Shown piece by piece: positions 1-12,400 of a DNA stretch of 40,163 nucleotides. Position numbers and translations under genes: made by a program. Source of the DNA: Pseudomonadota bacterium. GTDB taxonomy: Bacteria > Pseudomonadota > Alphaproteobacteria > Rhizobiales > Xanthobacteraceae. Position 1 is the stretch's first letter. Each line of letters starts with the position of its first letter. The stretch spans positions 1-40,163 of the forward strand of contig JAKAHJ010000003.1 in assembly GCA_021815055.1 (NCBI GenBank), in the 5' to 3' direction. A model generated the notes under the pieces. It was not told the origin of the DNA. It worked only from the letters and a program-made list of their open reading frames with translations, and searched no databases.

Positions 1-205
1 GCCAGAACGCGGCCGGCGGATGCGGCAGACTGTAGCCGGTCGCCAGCATCACGCCGGGCAGGAACAGCAGCGCGAAGGGAAAGCCGAACAGGAAGCGCAC
101 ATGGGTGGCGCCGACCGTGCCGAGCGAGGCGGTCAGCTCGCGCTGCATGGCATTGCGCGCCGTCTGCGCCGCCGCGGCGATCAAAGTGAAGACGGCCCAG
201 AGCAT
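1..205 (-). CDS. EamA/DMT-family transporter, N-terminal part (runs off the window start)
   Basis: Reverse complement from ATG at 205 reads MLWAVFTLIAAAAQTARNAMQRELTASLGTVGATHVRFLFGFPFALLFLPGVMLATGYSLPHPPAAFW with no stop; DMT-like N-terminus. Not in the supplied ORF track. Confidence 0.7.
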   Translation of the reverse strand, partial: MLWAVFTLIAAAAQTARNAMQRELTASLGTVGATHVRFLFGFPFALLFLPGVMLATGYSLPHPPAAFW

Positions 206-413
206 GGTCGGGGGTTCTCGCGCGGGGGACCGGAAATCGTGCCGCCTGTCATACGCGGGCACGCGCTTCGCATCCATCCCCCGCCGCCGCATTCGGGGGT
301 TGCGGACAAAATCGGGCAAGCCGAGGGATTGATTCCGTGCGGCAATCCACAATGGATCGGCGTGGCTCAGGGCGAGCTTTGGCCGCCATTGAATTTGGAT
401 TAAGAAAGTTCCC

Positions 414-1658
414 ATGGACCTCATCATCCGCAATGTGCGCCTGGCCGGCCGCCCTAACGACCTCCTGGACATCGGCATTGCGCGCGGCCGCATCGCGGCC
501 ATCGAACCCGGGCTTTCGGCCGACGCCGACATTTACGATGCGAAGGGCCGGCTCGCCTGCCCCGGCCTGATCGAAACCCACATCCATCTCGACAAGTCGC
601 GCATCATCGACCGCTGCGCGCCGCAGGAGCGCGCGAAGCTCAGCCCGGTGATCGGCGTCACGCCGCTCAAGAAGGACATGACGGCCGAGGACGTGCATGC
701 GCGCGCGGCCGAGACGCTCGAGCAATGCATCAAGCACGGCTGCACGCATATGCGCACGCAGGTCGAAGTCGACCCCGGCATCGGCATGCGCGGCTTCGAG
801 GGCGTAGAAGCGCTGGTCGACGAATACAAATGGGCGATCGATATCGAGCTCTGCGTTTTTCCGCAGGAGGGCCTGATCAGCTATCCCGGCACCGACGAGC
901 TGCTGGTCGAAGCATTGAAGCGCGGGGCCAAGGTGATCGGCGGCGCGCCGCGCTACGACAAGGACGGCCCCGGCCAGATCCGCCGCATTTTCGAGCTGGC
1001 GCGCGAATTCGATGTCGACATCGACATGCATCTCGACGTCGGCAATACGGCGGAGCACATGGATATCCATCTCGTGCGCGAACTGACCGACACATATAAG
1101 CGCGGCGGGCGCGTCGTGGTCGGGCACATGGCCAAGCTGTCGCTGCTGCCGCCGGCCGAGCTCAACGCGCTCGCGCGCTCGCTCGCGGACAGCGGCATCG
1201 CCGTGACGGTGCTGCCGGCCACCGACCTGTTCCTGATGGGACGCGACCAGGACCACGATGTCCGGCGCGGCGTCGCCGACGCCAATGTGCTGATGGCGAA
1301 CGGCGTGACCTGCTCGCTGTCGACCAACAATGTGCTCAATCCGGCGACGCCCTATGGCGACTGTTCGCTCATCCGCATTGCCAACCTCTACGCCAATGTG
1401 CTGCAGGTCGATCGCCCGGCGCAGTTGTGCGAATGCTTCGACATGCTGACGCATGCTTCGGCCCGGCTGCTCAATCTGAAGGAGTACGGCTTGGCGGTGG
1501 GAAAGCCGGCCGATGTCGTGATCGTCGATGCGCGCACGCCCGAACAGGCGGTGGCCGAGATCGCGCAACCGGTCGCCGCGTTCAAAAACGGCCGGCGCAC
1601 GATGGAATGGGCGCCGCCCGAATTGCTGCGGCCGCGGGATGCAGCACGCGATGTTTGA
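414..1658 (+). CDS. Amidohydrolase family protein, cytosine deaminase (CodA)-like
   Basis: HIHLDKS metal motif, GH motif and C-terminal LNLKEYGLAVGKPADVVIVDA typical of amidohydrolases. Confidence 0.85.
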   Translation: MDLIIRNVRLAGRPNDLLDIGIARGRIAAIEPGLSADADIYDAKGRLACPGLIETHIHLDKSRIIDRCAPQERAKLSPVIGVTPLKKDMTAEDVHARAAETLEQCIKHGCTHMRTQVEVDPGIGMRGFEGVEALVDEYKWAIDIELCVFPQEGLISYPGTDELLVEALKRGAKVIGGAPRYDKDGPGQIRRIFELAREFDVDIDMHLDVGNTAEHMDIHLVRELTDTYKRGGRVVVGHMAKLSLLPPAELNALARSLADSGIAVTVLPATDLFLMGRDQDHDVRRGVADANVLMANGVTCSLSTNNVLNPATPYGDCSLIRIANLYANVLQVDRPAQLCECFDMLTHASARLLNLKEYGLAVGKPADVVIVDARTPEQAVAEIAQPVAAFKNGRRTMEWAPPELLRPRDAARDV

Positions 1659-1717
1659 TCTTCTTATTGCGGCGGCGCAGTCGCAGGTTTCTTAATCGCG
1701 GCGTCTAGCTTTTTTTG

Positions 1718-1742
1718 CGAACGGGTGCGACCCGCATTTTTC
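1718..1742 (+). terminator. Possible intrinsic terminator after the amidohydrolase gene
   Basis: CGGGT-gcg-ACCCG hairpin followed by CATTTTT. Confidence 0.4.
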
Positions 1743-1817
1743 CTCCTGCTAAACAAACTCGCATAATCGGACATAATCGGCCTGCTTTTGTCGCTTCAGT
1801 TAGCATAAAGGTGGGCT

Positions 1818-2576
1818 CTATGCCGCCTCCGCAAGGCGCCTGATTTTTTCACTTGGCGTATCGTCCTCGATTACATCAGCGGAGCGGGATAGAACGGTCA
1901 GCAGAGAACCGAGTTCGGCGCGATTCTGCACTACGGCCACGCGGTGAGGCGCATCTTTCAGAAGTGCTATATCGCCAAATTTCATTGTCGCGTTTGCGAC
2001 TGAATTGGGATGTTTTGTTACAAGCTCGAAAATCGTAGGTCGATGGTGTGGAACCGAAACAATGGCCGCAACACGCCATTTTTGCGTGGACGCTCCGACG
2101 ACCTCAACGTTCTTACTAACAATTTTCGGCTCAAAGACTTTGACAAGCTTTTCATACAATCGGACCTTTTTGTCCTCGAAAGTCTTTTCAGCTAGCGCGT
2201 CGCTTGCCCTTATTGTCGCCTCTTGTGAACAATTTGCGATGGTGACAACGGCACCGGCGAGTTGCTCGCGTGATGCTTCGAGCACGAAAAACGCCTGATT
2301 ATCAAATCGAACCCCTGCGGCCTCTGCGATTATGCCAGCCGGCTTGGCATACATCAGCCCGGCGCCCATCATTTCTGCTTCCTGATATCCAAAGCCCATA
2401 TCAGAAACAAAAAACCTGTCTTCCCCTTCTTCGATTCGGACGACGACAGTGGAGCCACTCGGATACATGAGCGGGGTCCGAATAAATGAGCCACCGACGC
2501 GATGTTCGGTCGCCACGATCTCTCGTGCGACCTCGTCAACTATCGCGTTGAATTTTGGGTTAGTGATCGCGCTCAT
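1818..2576 (-). CDS. Hypothetical protein (possibly DUF1828-like)
   Basis: ORF 1818..2606; internal ATG at 2576 (MSAITNPKF) lies just past the upstream stop. FVSDMGFGYQEAEMM resembles the DUF1828 'SD.G' motif; AT-richer than surroundings. Confidence 0.6.
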   Translation of the reverse strand: MSAITNPKFNAIVDEVAREIVATEHRVGGSFIRTPLMYPSGSTVVVRIEEGEDRFFVSDMGFGYQEAEMMGAGLMYAKPAGIIAEAAGVRFDNQAFFVLEASREQLAGAVVTIANCSQEATIRASDALAEKTFEDKKVRLYEKLVKVFEPKIVSKNVEVVGASTQKWRVAAIVSVPHHRPTIFELVTKHPNSVANATMKFGDIALLKDAPHRVAVVQNRAELGSLLTVLSRSADVIEDDTPSEKIRRLAEAA

Positions 2577-2584
2577 GAACCATC

Positions 2585-3094
2585 TCAGACTAGGGTTGGT
2601 TCCCATGGAGGCTCAACGACCAACTCTAAATTAAAGATTCTAAACTCTTTCTTCACAAACTCAATAAGCTCGCGAAAGTTTGCAGGGCTGCCATTCAACG
2701 GGATGGCAATAGGAAGGTTGCCGCCGCGGCGGAGGTGATTTTCCGCATATTGAAGGTTTAGGTCGAAAGGGTGGTAATGGCTGCCCGAAATGATCCTGTT
2801 TTGCCAAACAACCGGCCCTCGTCCTTTGTTGTTGTGGGTACTAATTGGGCGCCATTCGACTCTGGCAAGCGGACCACCTGGCTCGGCCGCAGGATGATAT
2901 TCTACCTGCATCGTCACAAGTTCGTCCGGCAACCGCTTCTTTGCCGTCGCCCGGAACTGGAGCCCCTCGATGACGACGCCGTCGATATCGAGCGGGCAGA
3001 CAACCTCCAATGCCGCCGAATCCCGCTCCACCCATTGCGGCTGCACCGCTAGGGCCTTCTGTGCATTAAACAGGGTCTCGAGGTTAATTGCCAT
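2585..3094 (-). CDS. Hypothetical protein, upstream partner of the 1818-2576 gene
   Basis: 169-aa ORF with a plausible globular sequence, same strand, end overlaps/abuts the next gene start; AT-richer than surroundings. Confidence 0.6.
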   Translation of the reverse strand: MAINLETLFNAQKALAVQPQWVERDSAALEVVCPLDIDGVVIEGLQFRATAKKRLPDELVTMQVEYHPAAEPGGPLARVEWRPISTHNNKGRGPVVWQNRIISGSHYHPFDLNLQYAENHLRRGGNLPIAIPLNGSPANFRELIEFVKKEFRIFNLELVVEPPWEPTLV

Positions 3095-3345
3095 CCGGTC
3101 CGCCAGCCCAAGGTAGACTCAAGCTGGCACCACCAAATATTGCAATCGAAAACGGATGCTTGTCTCACGGGGGATGCTCGCGAAAACTTATCCCCGGTCT
3201 CCGGACAGAGCTTATATTCCTCGCGTCTCGTCCGGCTGCGCCCGTCATCTCGAGTGGCGGTCGGCGGCAGGACGAGGCCGGCGCGCCGACAATGCGCGCC
3301 GAAGCAGGCAAGCCGACGCACATCTTGCGCAAGCTTGTCTGCGGT

Positions 3346-3522
3346 GGAGCGCCGGGAGGCGCAGCGCCTCGGGCGGCAGGCCTCGCAAACCTGCCGCATG
3401 CGGCGCGCGCGCCACTGGATGCGGGTCTCGCAAGCCTGCTTCCGTTCCGGCGCGCGGGCGGCCCGATCGCAAGGGCCGCCCCAAGGGGGCCTCGCAAGCC
3501 CTCTGGCGCCTCCCGGCGCTCC
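3346..3522. repeat. Multi-hairpin structured element closed by a perfect 17-bp inverted repeat
   Basis: ggagcgccgggaggcgc (3346-3362) / gcgcctcccggcgctcc (3506-3522); internal perfect stems 3373-3380/3390-3397 (8 bp) and 3456-3464/3473-3481 (9 bp), plus 3484-3490/3498-3504; loops contain TCGCAA. Confidence 0.75.
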
Positions 3523-3686
3523 ATTCCCTTCGGGGAAAGGAAAAAGGGACACCGGCCTACCCGGGGCCGTCAACAATACGGGCGCTGATGCTTGTCCGCG
3601 TAACGTGGCCTTTCAAAAAGCCTCGCTTTATCCGTAGTTTAATTGAGGTAGACTGAAGTTCCAGGAAGTCTGGACAGCGCGCACTC

Positions 3687-4802
3687 ATGGCGACCGAAAC
3701 ACTACAAACGATCACGCGGCTGACGCCGCTTGCCGATGTGCTGGCGCTGGTCTCCGCGCAGGTGACGCCGGTCGCGCCGCGCAGACTCTCGATCGGTGCG
3801 GCAGCCGGACGCGTGCTCGCCGCCGACGCGATGGCCGCGACGCTGCCGGAACACGCAATCGCCTTGCAGGACGGCTGGGCCCTGGCCGCCGACTTGACGC
3901 TCGGCGCCGGCTCCTATGCGCCGGCGCTTTTGCGGGACATTCCGGCGCGAATCGAAGCGGGTCAGGCGATGCCCGCCGGCACCGACAGCGTCGCGCCCTT
4001 CGATGCGATCCAAGTGACGCAAGGCCGAGCGGAAGCGGTGCAGCCTGTCAATCCGGGCGATGGTGTCTTGCCGGCCGGCGCCGACACGGATGCAGCCGTT
4101 CCGCTGCGGCGCGCGGGCGAGCGCCTGCGGCTCACCGATTGCGCCGCGTTGGCGGCGGCAGGACTTGCGGATGTCGCGGTGCGCGAGCCGCATATTATCG
4201 TCGCGCCGCTGCGCAATGACGGCATTGTCGATGCCGCGGCCCGGCTGATCGCGGTCGATATTGCGCGGGCTGGCGGACTTGCGCAGGTCGCGGATCGCGG
4301 CACGGGATTGACCGAAGCGCTGACCGCGCAAACCGCCGACGCCGTCATCGCCGTCGGCGGCACCGGTAACGGCCGCAACGACGATTCCGTTCACGTGCTG
4401 GCGCGCGAAGGCAGGCTCGCGCTGCACGGCATGGCGCTGACGCCGGGCGAGACCGCCGCGTTCGGCTTTGCCGGCGCAAGGCCCGTGCTGCTGCTGCCGG
4501 GGCGGCTGGATGCCGCCTTGTGCGTCTGGCTCACGGTTGGGCGGCCGATGCTACGGCGGCTCGCGGGAGCAGACGAAGAGCGTGAGCCGGCCGAGACCGT
4601 ACCGCTCGCGCGCAAGATTACCTCCACGGTCGGGCTGACCGAACTCGTGCCGGTGCGGGTGCAAGGCGGGCAGGCGGAGCCGCTGGCCGGCAAATATCTG
4701 CCGCTGTCGGCGCTCGCCCGTTCCAGCGGCTGGGTGCTGGTTCCGGCCGGGAGCGAGGGCTATTCCGCCGGCTCGACGGTTCAGGTAAGGCCGTGGCCAT
4801 GA
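3687..4802 (+). CDS. Divergent MoeA-like molybdopterin-binding protein
   Basis: MoeA-like layout (LTPLADVLALV..., LQDGWALAADLT, VGGTGNGRNDDS) directly upstream of and overlapping a MoeA gene. Confidence 0.75.
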   Translation: MATETLQTITRLTPLADVLALVSAQVTPVAPRRLSIGAAAGRVLAADAMAATLPEHAIALQDGWALAADLTLGAGSYAPALLRDIPARIEAGQAMPAGTDSVAPFDAIQVTQGRAEAVQPVNPGDGVLPAGADTDAAVPLRRAGERLRLTDCAALAAAGLADVAVREPHIIVAPLRNDGIVDAAARLIAVDIARAGGLAQVADRGTGLTEALTAQTADAVIAVGGTGNGRNDDSVHVLAREGRLALHGMALTPGETAAFGFAGARPVLLLPGRLDAALCVWLTVGRPMLRRLAGADEEREPAETVPLARKITSTVGLTELVPVRVQGGQAEPLAGKYLPLSALARSSGWVLVPAGSEGYSAGSTVQVRPWP

Positions 4803-6799
4803 CCGACGCCTTTAGGGCAAAGCCGGACCTTGCGGCCGAACTGATCGCACGCGTGCGCGCCGCCGCGCGGCAGGAACAGTTCCTCGAAGTGGTGTCCGCG
4901 GAGGTGGCGCGCGCGCGCTTTGCCGCGCATCTCGACCTCGCGCCGCTCGGCCCGGAGACCGTGTCGCTTGGCGAAGCGCTCGGGCGCGTCTTGGCGCATG
5001 ATGTACTGGCGCCGGTCGACGCACCGCCCTTCGACCGTTCCAATGTCGACGGCTTTGCGCTGCGCGCCGCCGATACGCTCGGCGCGAGCGACGGCCATCC
5101 GAAAATCCTCACGCTCAATGCCGAAGTCATCGCCTGCGGTCATGCGCCGCGGCTCACGGTCGCACCAGGCACGGCGACATCGATTGCGACCGGCGGCGTG
5201 ATCCCGCGCGGCGCCGACGCCGTCGTGATGATCGAGCACACCGAATTGCTCGAAGACGGCGCCCCGCGCATCGAATTACGCCGCGCGACCGCGCCCGGAC
5301 AGTTCGTCTCCTATGCCGGCTCCGACATCGCGCGGGGCGAAACCCTGCTGCGGCGCGGCGCGCGCATCGGCTCGCGCGAAATCGGCATGCTCGCCGCCTG
5401 CGGGCTCGCGCAGATCGACGTGGTGCGCCGTCCCAAAGTGGCGGTGATCTCGACCGGCGATGAGCTGATCGCGCTTGGCGCGCCACTTGAGCCGGCGAGG
5501 GTCTATGACAGCAATGGCGCGATCATCGCCGCGGCGATCGCAGAAGCCGGCGGCGAGCCGGTGCCGATGGGCGCGTTTCCCGACGACGAGGCCAAGCTGG
5601 AAAAAGCGGTGCGTGAGGCGCTCGCCATCTGCGACATGGTCGTGCTCTCGGGCGGCACGTCTAAAGGTGCGGGCGATCTTTCGCACACCATTGTCTCGCG
5701 TCTCGGCAAGCCCGGCATCCTGGTGCACGGCGTCGCGCTCAAGCCTGGCAAGCCGCTCTGTCTCGGCGTGGCGGAGGGCAAGCCGATCGCGGTGCTGCCG
5801 GGCTTTCCGACCTCCGCGATCTTCACCTTCCACGCCTTCGTTGCACCGGTGATCCGCGCGCACGCGGGGCTGCCGCCGGAAAGTGCCGAAACCATCGGCG
5901 CGCGCGTGCCGGTGCGAATCTCCTCGGAGCTCGGCCGCGAGGAATTCGTGCTGGTGTCGCTGATCGATACCGCCGAAGGGCCGGTCGCTTTTCCGATCGG
6001 CAAAGGCTCCGGGGCGGTGATGAGTTTCTCGCAGGCCGACGGCTTCCTCGCCATCGATGCGCTCGCCTCCGCGCTCGATGCCGGCAGCGACGCGCAAGTG
6101 ACGCTGATCGGCAGCGCCGCGCAGGCGCCCGATCTCGTCATCATGGGCAGCCACGATGTGGCGCTCGACGTGGTGGTGGGCGCGCTATCCGAACGCGGCT
6201 TCTCCGCGCGCGTGCTCGCCGTCGGCAGCCTCGGCGGCGTGGCGGCCGCAAGCCGCGGCGAATGCGATGTCGCGCCGGTGCATCTGATCGACCCGGTGAG
6301 CGGCCAATACAACGTGCATCTCGTCGCGCCCGGACTCACTCTGGTGCCCGGCTGGCGGCGCATGCAGGGCGTGCTGTTCCGCCCCGGCGACAAGCGCTTC
6401 GAGGGCCGCAGCGGGCAAGGGGCGCTACAAGAGGCATTGCAGGCCGCGCTCGCCGATCCATCCGCACTGATGGTCAATCGCAATGCCGGCTCGGGCACCC
6501 GCGTGCTGGTCGACAGGCTGCTCGGTGGCGCGCGGCCGCCCGGCTACGCCAACCAGCCGAAGTCGCACAACGCGGTCGCAGCCGCAATCGCGCAAAGCCG
6601 CGCCGACTGGGGCCTAGCCATCGAGCCGGTCGCGGCGATGTACGGCCTCGGTTTCCTGGCCGTCGCGCCGGAGCATTACGATTTTCTAGTCGTGGAGAGC
6701 CGGCGCGCGCGGCCGGCCGTGCAGGCCTTTTTGGCGGCCCTGCGCGATGAGAATGTACGCGCGCGCATCCGCGCCATCGGCATGCAGCCGGCGGAGTGA
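4799..6799 (+). CDS. moeA: Molybdopterin molybdotransferase MoeA fused to a C-terminal periplasmic-binding-protein-like domain
   Basis: MoeA motifs FDRSNVDGFALRAADT, STGDEL, LSGGTSKGAGDLS; C-terminal ~220 aa (MGSHDVALDVVVGAL...VNRNAGSGTRVLVDRLLG...KSHNAVAAAI) is PBP-like. ATG 4799 overlaps upstream TGA (ATGA). Confidence 0.85.
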   Translation: MTDAFRAKPDLAAELIARVRAAARQEQFLEVVSAEVARARFAAHLDLAPLGPETVSLGEALGRVLAHDVLAPVDAPPFDRSNVDGFALRAADTLGASDGHPKILTLNAEVIACGHAPRLTVAPGTATSIATGGVIPRGADAVVMIEHTELLEDGAPRIELRRATAPGQFVSYAGSDIARGETLLRRGARIGSREIGMLAACGLAQIDVVRRPKVAVISTGDELIALGAPLEPARVYDSNGAIIAAAIAEAGGEPVPMGAFPDDEAKLEKAVREALAICDMVVLSGGTSKGAGDLSHTIVSRLGKPGILVHGVALKPGKPLCLGVAEGKPIAVLPGFPTSAIFTFHAFVAPVIRAHAGLPPESAETIGARVPVRISSELGREEFVLVSLIDTAEGPVAFPIGKGSGAVMSFSQADGFLAIDALASALDAGSDAQVTLIGSAAQAPDLVIMGSHDVALDVVVGALSERGFSARVLAVGSLGGVAAASRGECDVAPVHLIDPVSGQYNVHLVAPGLTLVPGWRRMQGVLFRPGDKRFEGRSGQGALQEALQAALADPSALMVNRNAGSGTRVLVDRLLGGARPPGYANQPKSHNAVAAAIAQSRADWGLAIEPVAAMYGLGFLAVAPEHYDFLVVESRRARPAVQAFLAALRDENVRARIRAIGMQPAE

Positions 6800-6831
6800 T
6801 ATTGATTTTCGGCCACGCGGGCCAGCGCCTC

Positions 6832-6938
6832 TGTCATTCCGGGGCACGCGCGAAGCGCGGGAGCCCGGAATCCAGAACCTTGCGCGGGATTGCATCTGGA
6901 TTCCGGGTTCCGGCCTACGGCCGGCCCCGGAATGACAG
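6832..6938. repeat. Palindromic intergenic repeat (GTCATTCCGGGGC...GCCCCGGAATGACA)
   Basis: Terminal inverted repeats tgtcattccgggg / ccccggaatgaca between convergent moeA and atpC. Confidence 0.8.
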
Positions 6939-6945
6939 AGAGAGG

Positions 6946-7353
6946 TTAATGCATCGCCGTGCCGGTGAGGTGGCGGTCGACGGTCTTGTAGTGGTCGAGC
7001 CGGGTGATCAGCTTGTCGAGTTCGGAGCCGGCCTGCATCGCGGCAATACGCTTTTCAAGTTCGCTCATGCGCTGCGCGATCACGGCGCGGTCGATCGCGT
7101 CGACCGACTCGGCCAGGTCGGCCAGCACCGTGAGGCCTTCGCTCGAGACTTCCGCAAAACCGCCCAGCACGACGATCTTCTGCTCGCCGCCCGCCGCCTT
7201 CACGGTGAGGATGCCGGGTCGCAGCGTGGCGACCATCGGGGCATGTCCCGCCAGCACGCCGAAATCGCCTTCGGCGCCGGGGACATCCACCTGCTCGACC
7301 TCGCCGGAAAAGACCAGCTTCTCGGGAGAGACCAGTTCGAAATGCAGTGCCAT
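6946..7353 (-). CDS. atpC: F1F0 ATP synthase subunit epsilon
   Basis: [47 protein letters not shown]. Confidence 0.95.
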   Translation of the reverse strand: MALHFELVSPEKLVFSGEVEQVDVPGAEGDFGVLAGHAPMVATLRPGILTVKAAGGEQKIVVLGGFAEVSSEGLTVLADLAESVDAIDRAVIAQRMSELEKRIAAMQAGSELDKLITRLDHYKTVDRHLTGTAMH

Positions 7354-7383
7354 GACAGTCTCGACACGATCCGTTTCGTTGCT

Positions 7384-7492
7384 CCTCATCCTGAGGAGGC
7401 CGCGGCACGCGGCCATCTCGAAGGATGAGGCCGTGGACTTCGCACCTCACCCTTCGAGACGCCGGCCTGCGGCCGGCTCCTCAGGGTGAGGT
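7384..7492. repeat. Two adjacent CATCCTGAGGAG/CTCGAAGGATGAGG-type palindromic repeats
   Basis: 7384-7430 ctcatcctgaggaggccgcgg...ccatctcgaaggatgag and 7443-7492 cacctcacccttcgagacgccgg...ccggctcctcagggtgaggtg, between atpD and atpC. Confidence 0.8.
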
Positions 7493-7497
7493 GAAGA

Positions 7498-8946
<1,449 letters not shown>

Positions 8947-8958
8947 TCAACTGAATTC

Positions 8959-9855
8959 TCAAAGCGCCTCGGCGCCGGAAATGATCTCGATCAGTTCCTT
9001 CGTGATCATGGCCTGGCGCGTGCGGTTATAGGTGAGCGTTTGCTTGCGGATCATCTCGCCGGCATTGCGGGTGGCGTTGTCCATCGCGCTCATGCGCGCG
9101 CCCTGTTCGGACGCCGCGTTTTCCAAAAGCGCGCGGAACACCTGCACCGACAGGTTGCGCGGCAGCAGCTCGGCGAGGATCTCCTCCTCCTCCGGTTCGT
9201 ATTCGTAAGACCCCCTCCCTAACCCTCCCCCGCTTGCGGGGGAGGGATGGGAGGGGGACTCGAACACCGGCGGAATGATCTGCTGCGCGGTCGGGATTTG
9301 CGCGATGACCGATTTGAAGCGCGAGAAGAATAGCGTGCAGACGTCGAACGCGCCTTGCTCGAACAGCGCGACGATCTTCTTGGCGATCATGTCGGCGTGC
9401 TCGAAACCGATCTGCTTGACGCCGCGCAGTTCGACGGTCTCGATGATCAGCTTGCCGTAGAGCCGGCGCAATTGCTCGGCGCCCTTGCGGCCGACGCAGA
9501 GGATTTTCACCTCCTTGCCTTCCGCCGTCAGCGCATTCGCCTTTTCGCGCGCGAGCCGCACGATCGAGGAATTGAACGGCCCGCACAAGCCGCGCTCGGC
9601 GGTGCAGACCACCAGGAGATGAACCTTGTCGCCGCCCGTGCCGGCGAGCAGCTTCGGGGCCGCGTCGCTGCCGGCCACCGCCGCGGCGATCGAGCCCAGC
9701 ACCTTTCCCATGCGCTCGGCATAGGGACGCGCGGCCTCCGCCGCCGCCTGCGCGCGCCGCAGCTTGGAGGCCGCGACCATCTGCATGGCCTTGGTGATCT
9801 TCTGCGTCGCCTTGGTGGCGGCGATGCGAACGCGCATGTCCTTGAGGGAGGCCAT
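8959..9855 (-). CDS. atpG: F1F0 ATP synthase subunit gamma (with in-frame repeat insertion)
   Basis: [36 protein letters not shown]...C-terminal [19 protein letters not shown]. Confidence 0.97.
   Translation of the reverse strand: MASLKDMRVRIAATKATQKITKAMQMVAASKLRRAQAAAEAARPYAERMGKVLGSIAAAVAGSDAAPKLLAGTGGDKVHLLVVCTAERGLCGPFNSSIVRLAREKANALTAEGKEVKILCVGRKGAEQLRRLYGKLIIETVELRGVKQIGFEHADMIAKKIVALFEQGAFDVCTLFFSRFKSVIAQIPTAQQIIPPVFESPSHPSPASGGGLGRGSYEYEPEEEEILAELLPRNLSVQVFRALLENAASEQGARMSAMDNATRNAGEMIRKQTLTYNRTRQAMITKELIEIISGAEAL
9211..9257. repeat. Palindromic element inside the atpG coding sequence
   Basis: Nested perfect stems ccccctccc (9211-9219)/gggaggggg (9249-9257) and ccctcccccgc (9223-9233)/gcgggggaggg (9236-9246). 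Confidence 0.9.
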
Positions 9856-9895
9856 TCTTCTCAGTCGCCCTTAAACGAACTGCTATCTTTTCCTT

Positions 9896-9985
9896 CGTCA
9901 TGCCCGGCCTCGTGCCGGGCATCCATGTCTTCATTTTCTTCCACGCCACAAGACGTGGATGGCCGGGACAAGCCCGGCCATGACG
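9896..9985. repeat. TCGTCATGCCCGGCC...GGCCATGACGA intergenic repeat
   Basis: Imperfect terminal inverted repeats plus internal cccggcctcgtgccggg hairpin, between atpA and atpG. Confidence 0.8.
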
Positions 9986-9990
9986 AATGC

Positions 9991-12113
<2,123 letters not shown>

Positions 12114-12400
12114 AGGCCGGACGCCGTCGCGGATGGGCGGCGCAACTTATTGGAATTCAAGAGGGAACTCCGATCTCTGAGGACGGCGCGGAAGCCCGCG
12201 AAAAACCCTCATGAAATCGAGCGGGTAGCTAACACAGGGCAATCCGCGGTGCAACAAGCTGCGCCAAATTGCGCGGCGCCGGCCGAACCGCGCGCCGCCA
12301 CGCGCGCGATCGGGACGGCCAAAATTGCATCCCAGGAATGCCTCGCCAGCGGCCGCCGGCGGCGATAGCTTGCCGGCCGCCGCCCGCGCACCGTCGCAAA

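Noticed and set aside
249-1568. Long minus-strand ORF (439 aa) opposite the amidohydrolase
   Set aside because: Arg/His/Asp-rich antisense shadow of a well-supported CDS in GC-rich DNA; no recognisable family.
3049-3656. Several overlapping 119-175-aa ORFs around the 3.1-3.6 kb hairpin region
   Set aside because: Five frames open simultaneously over a GC-rich structured repeat; none looks like a real protein.
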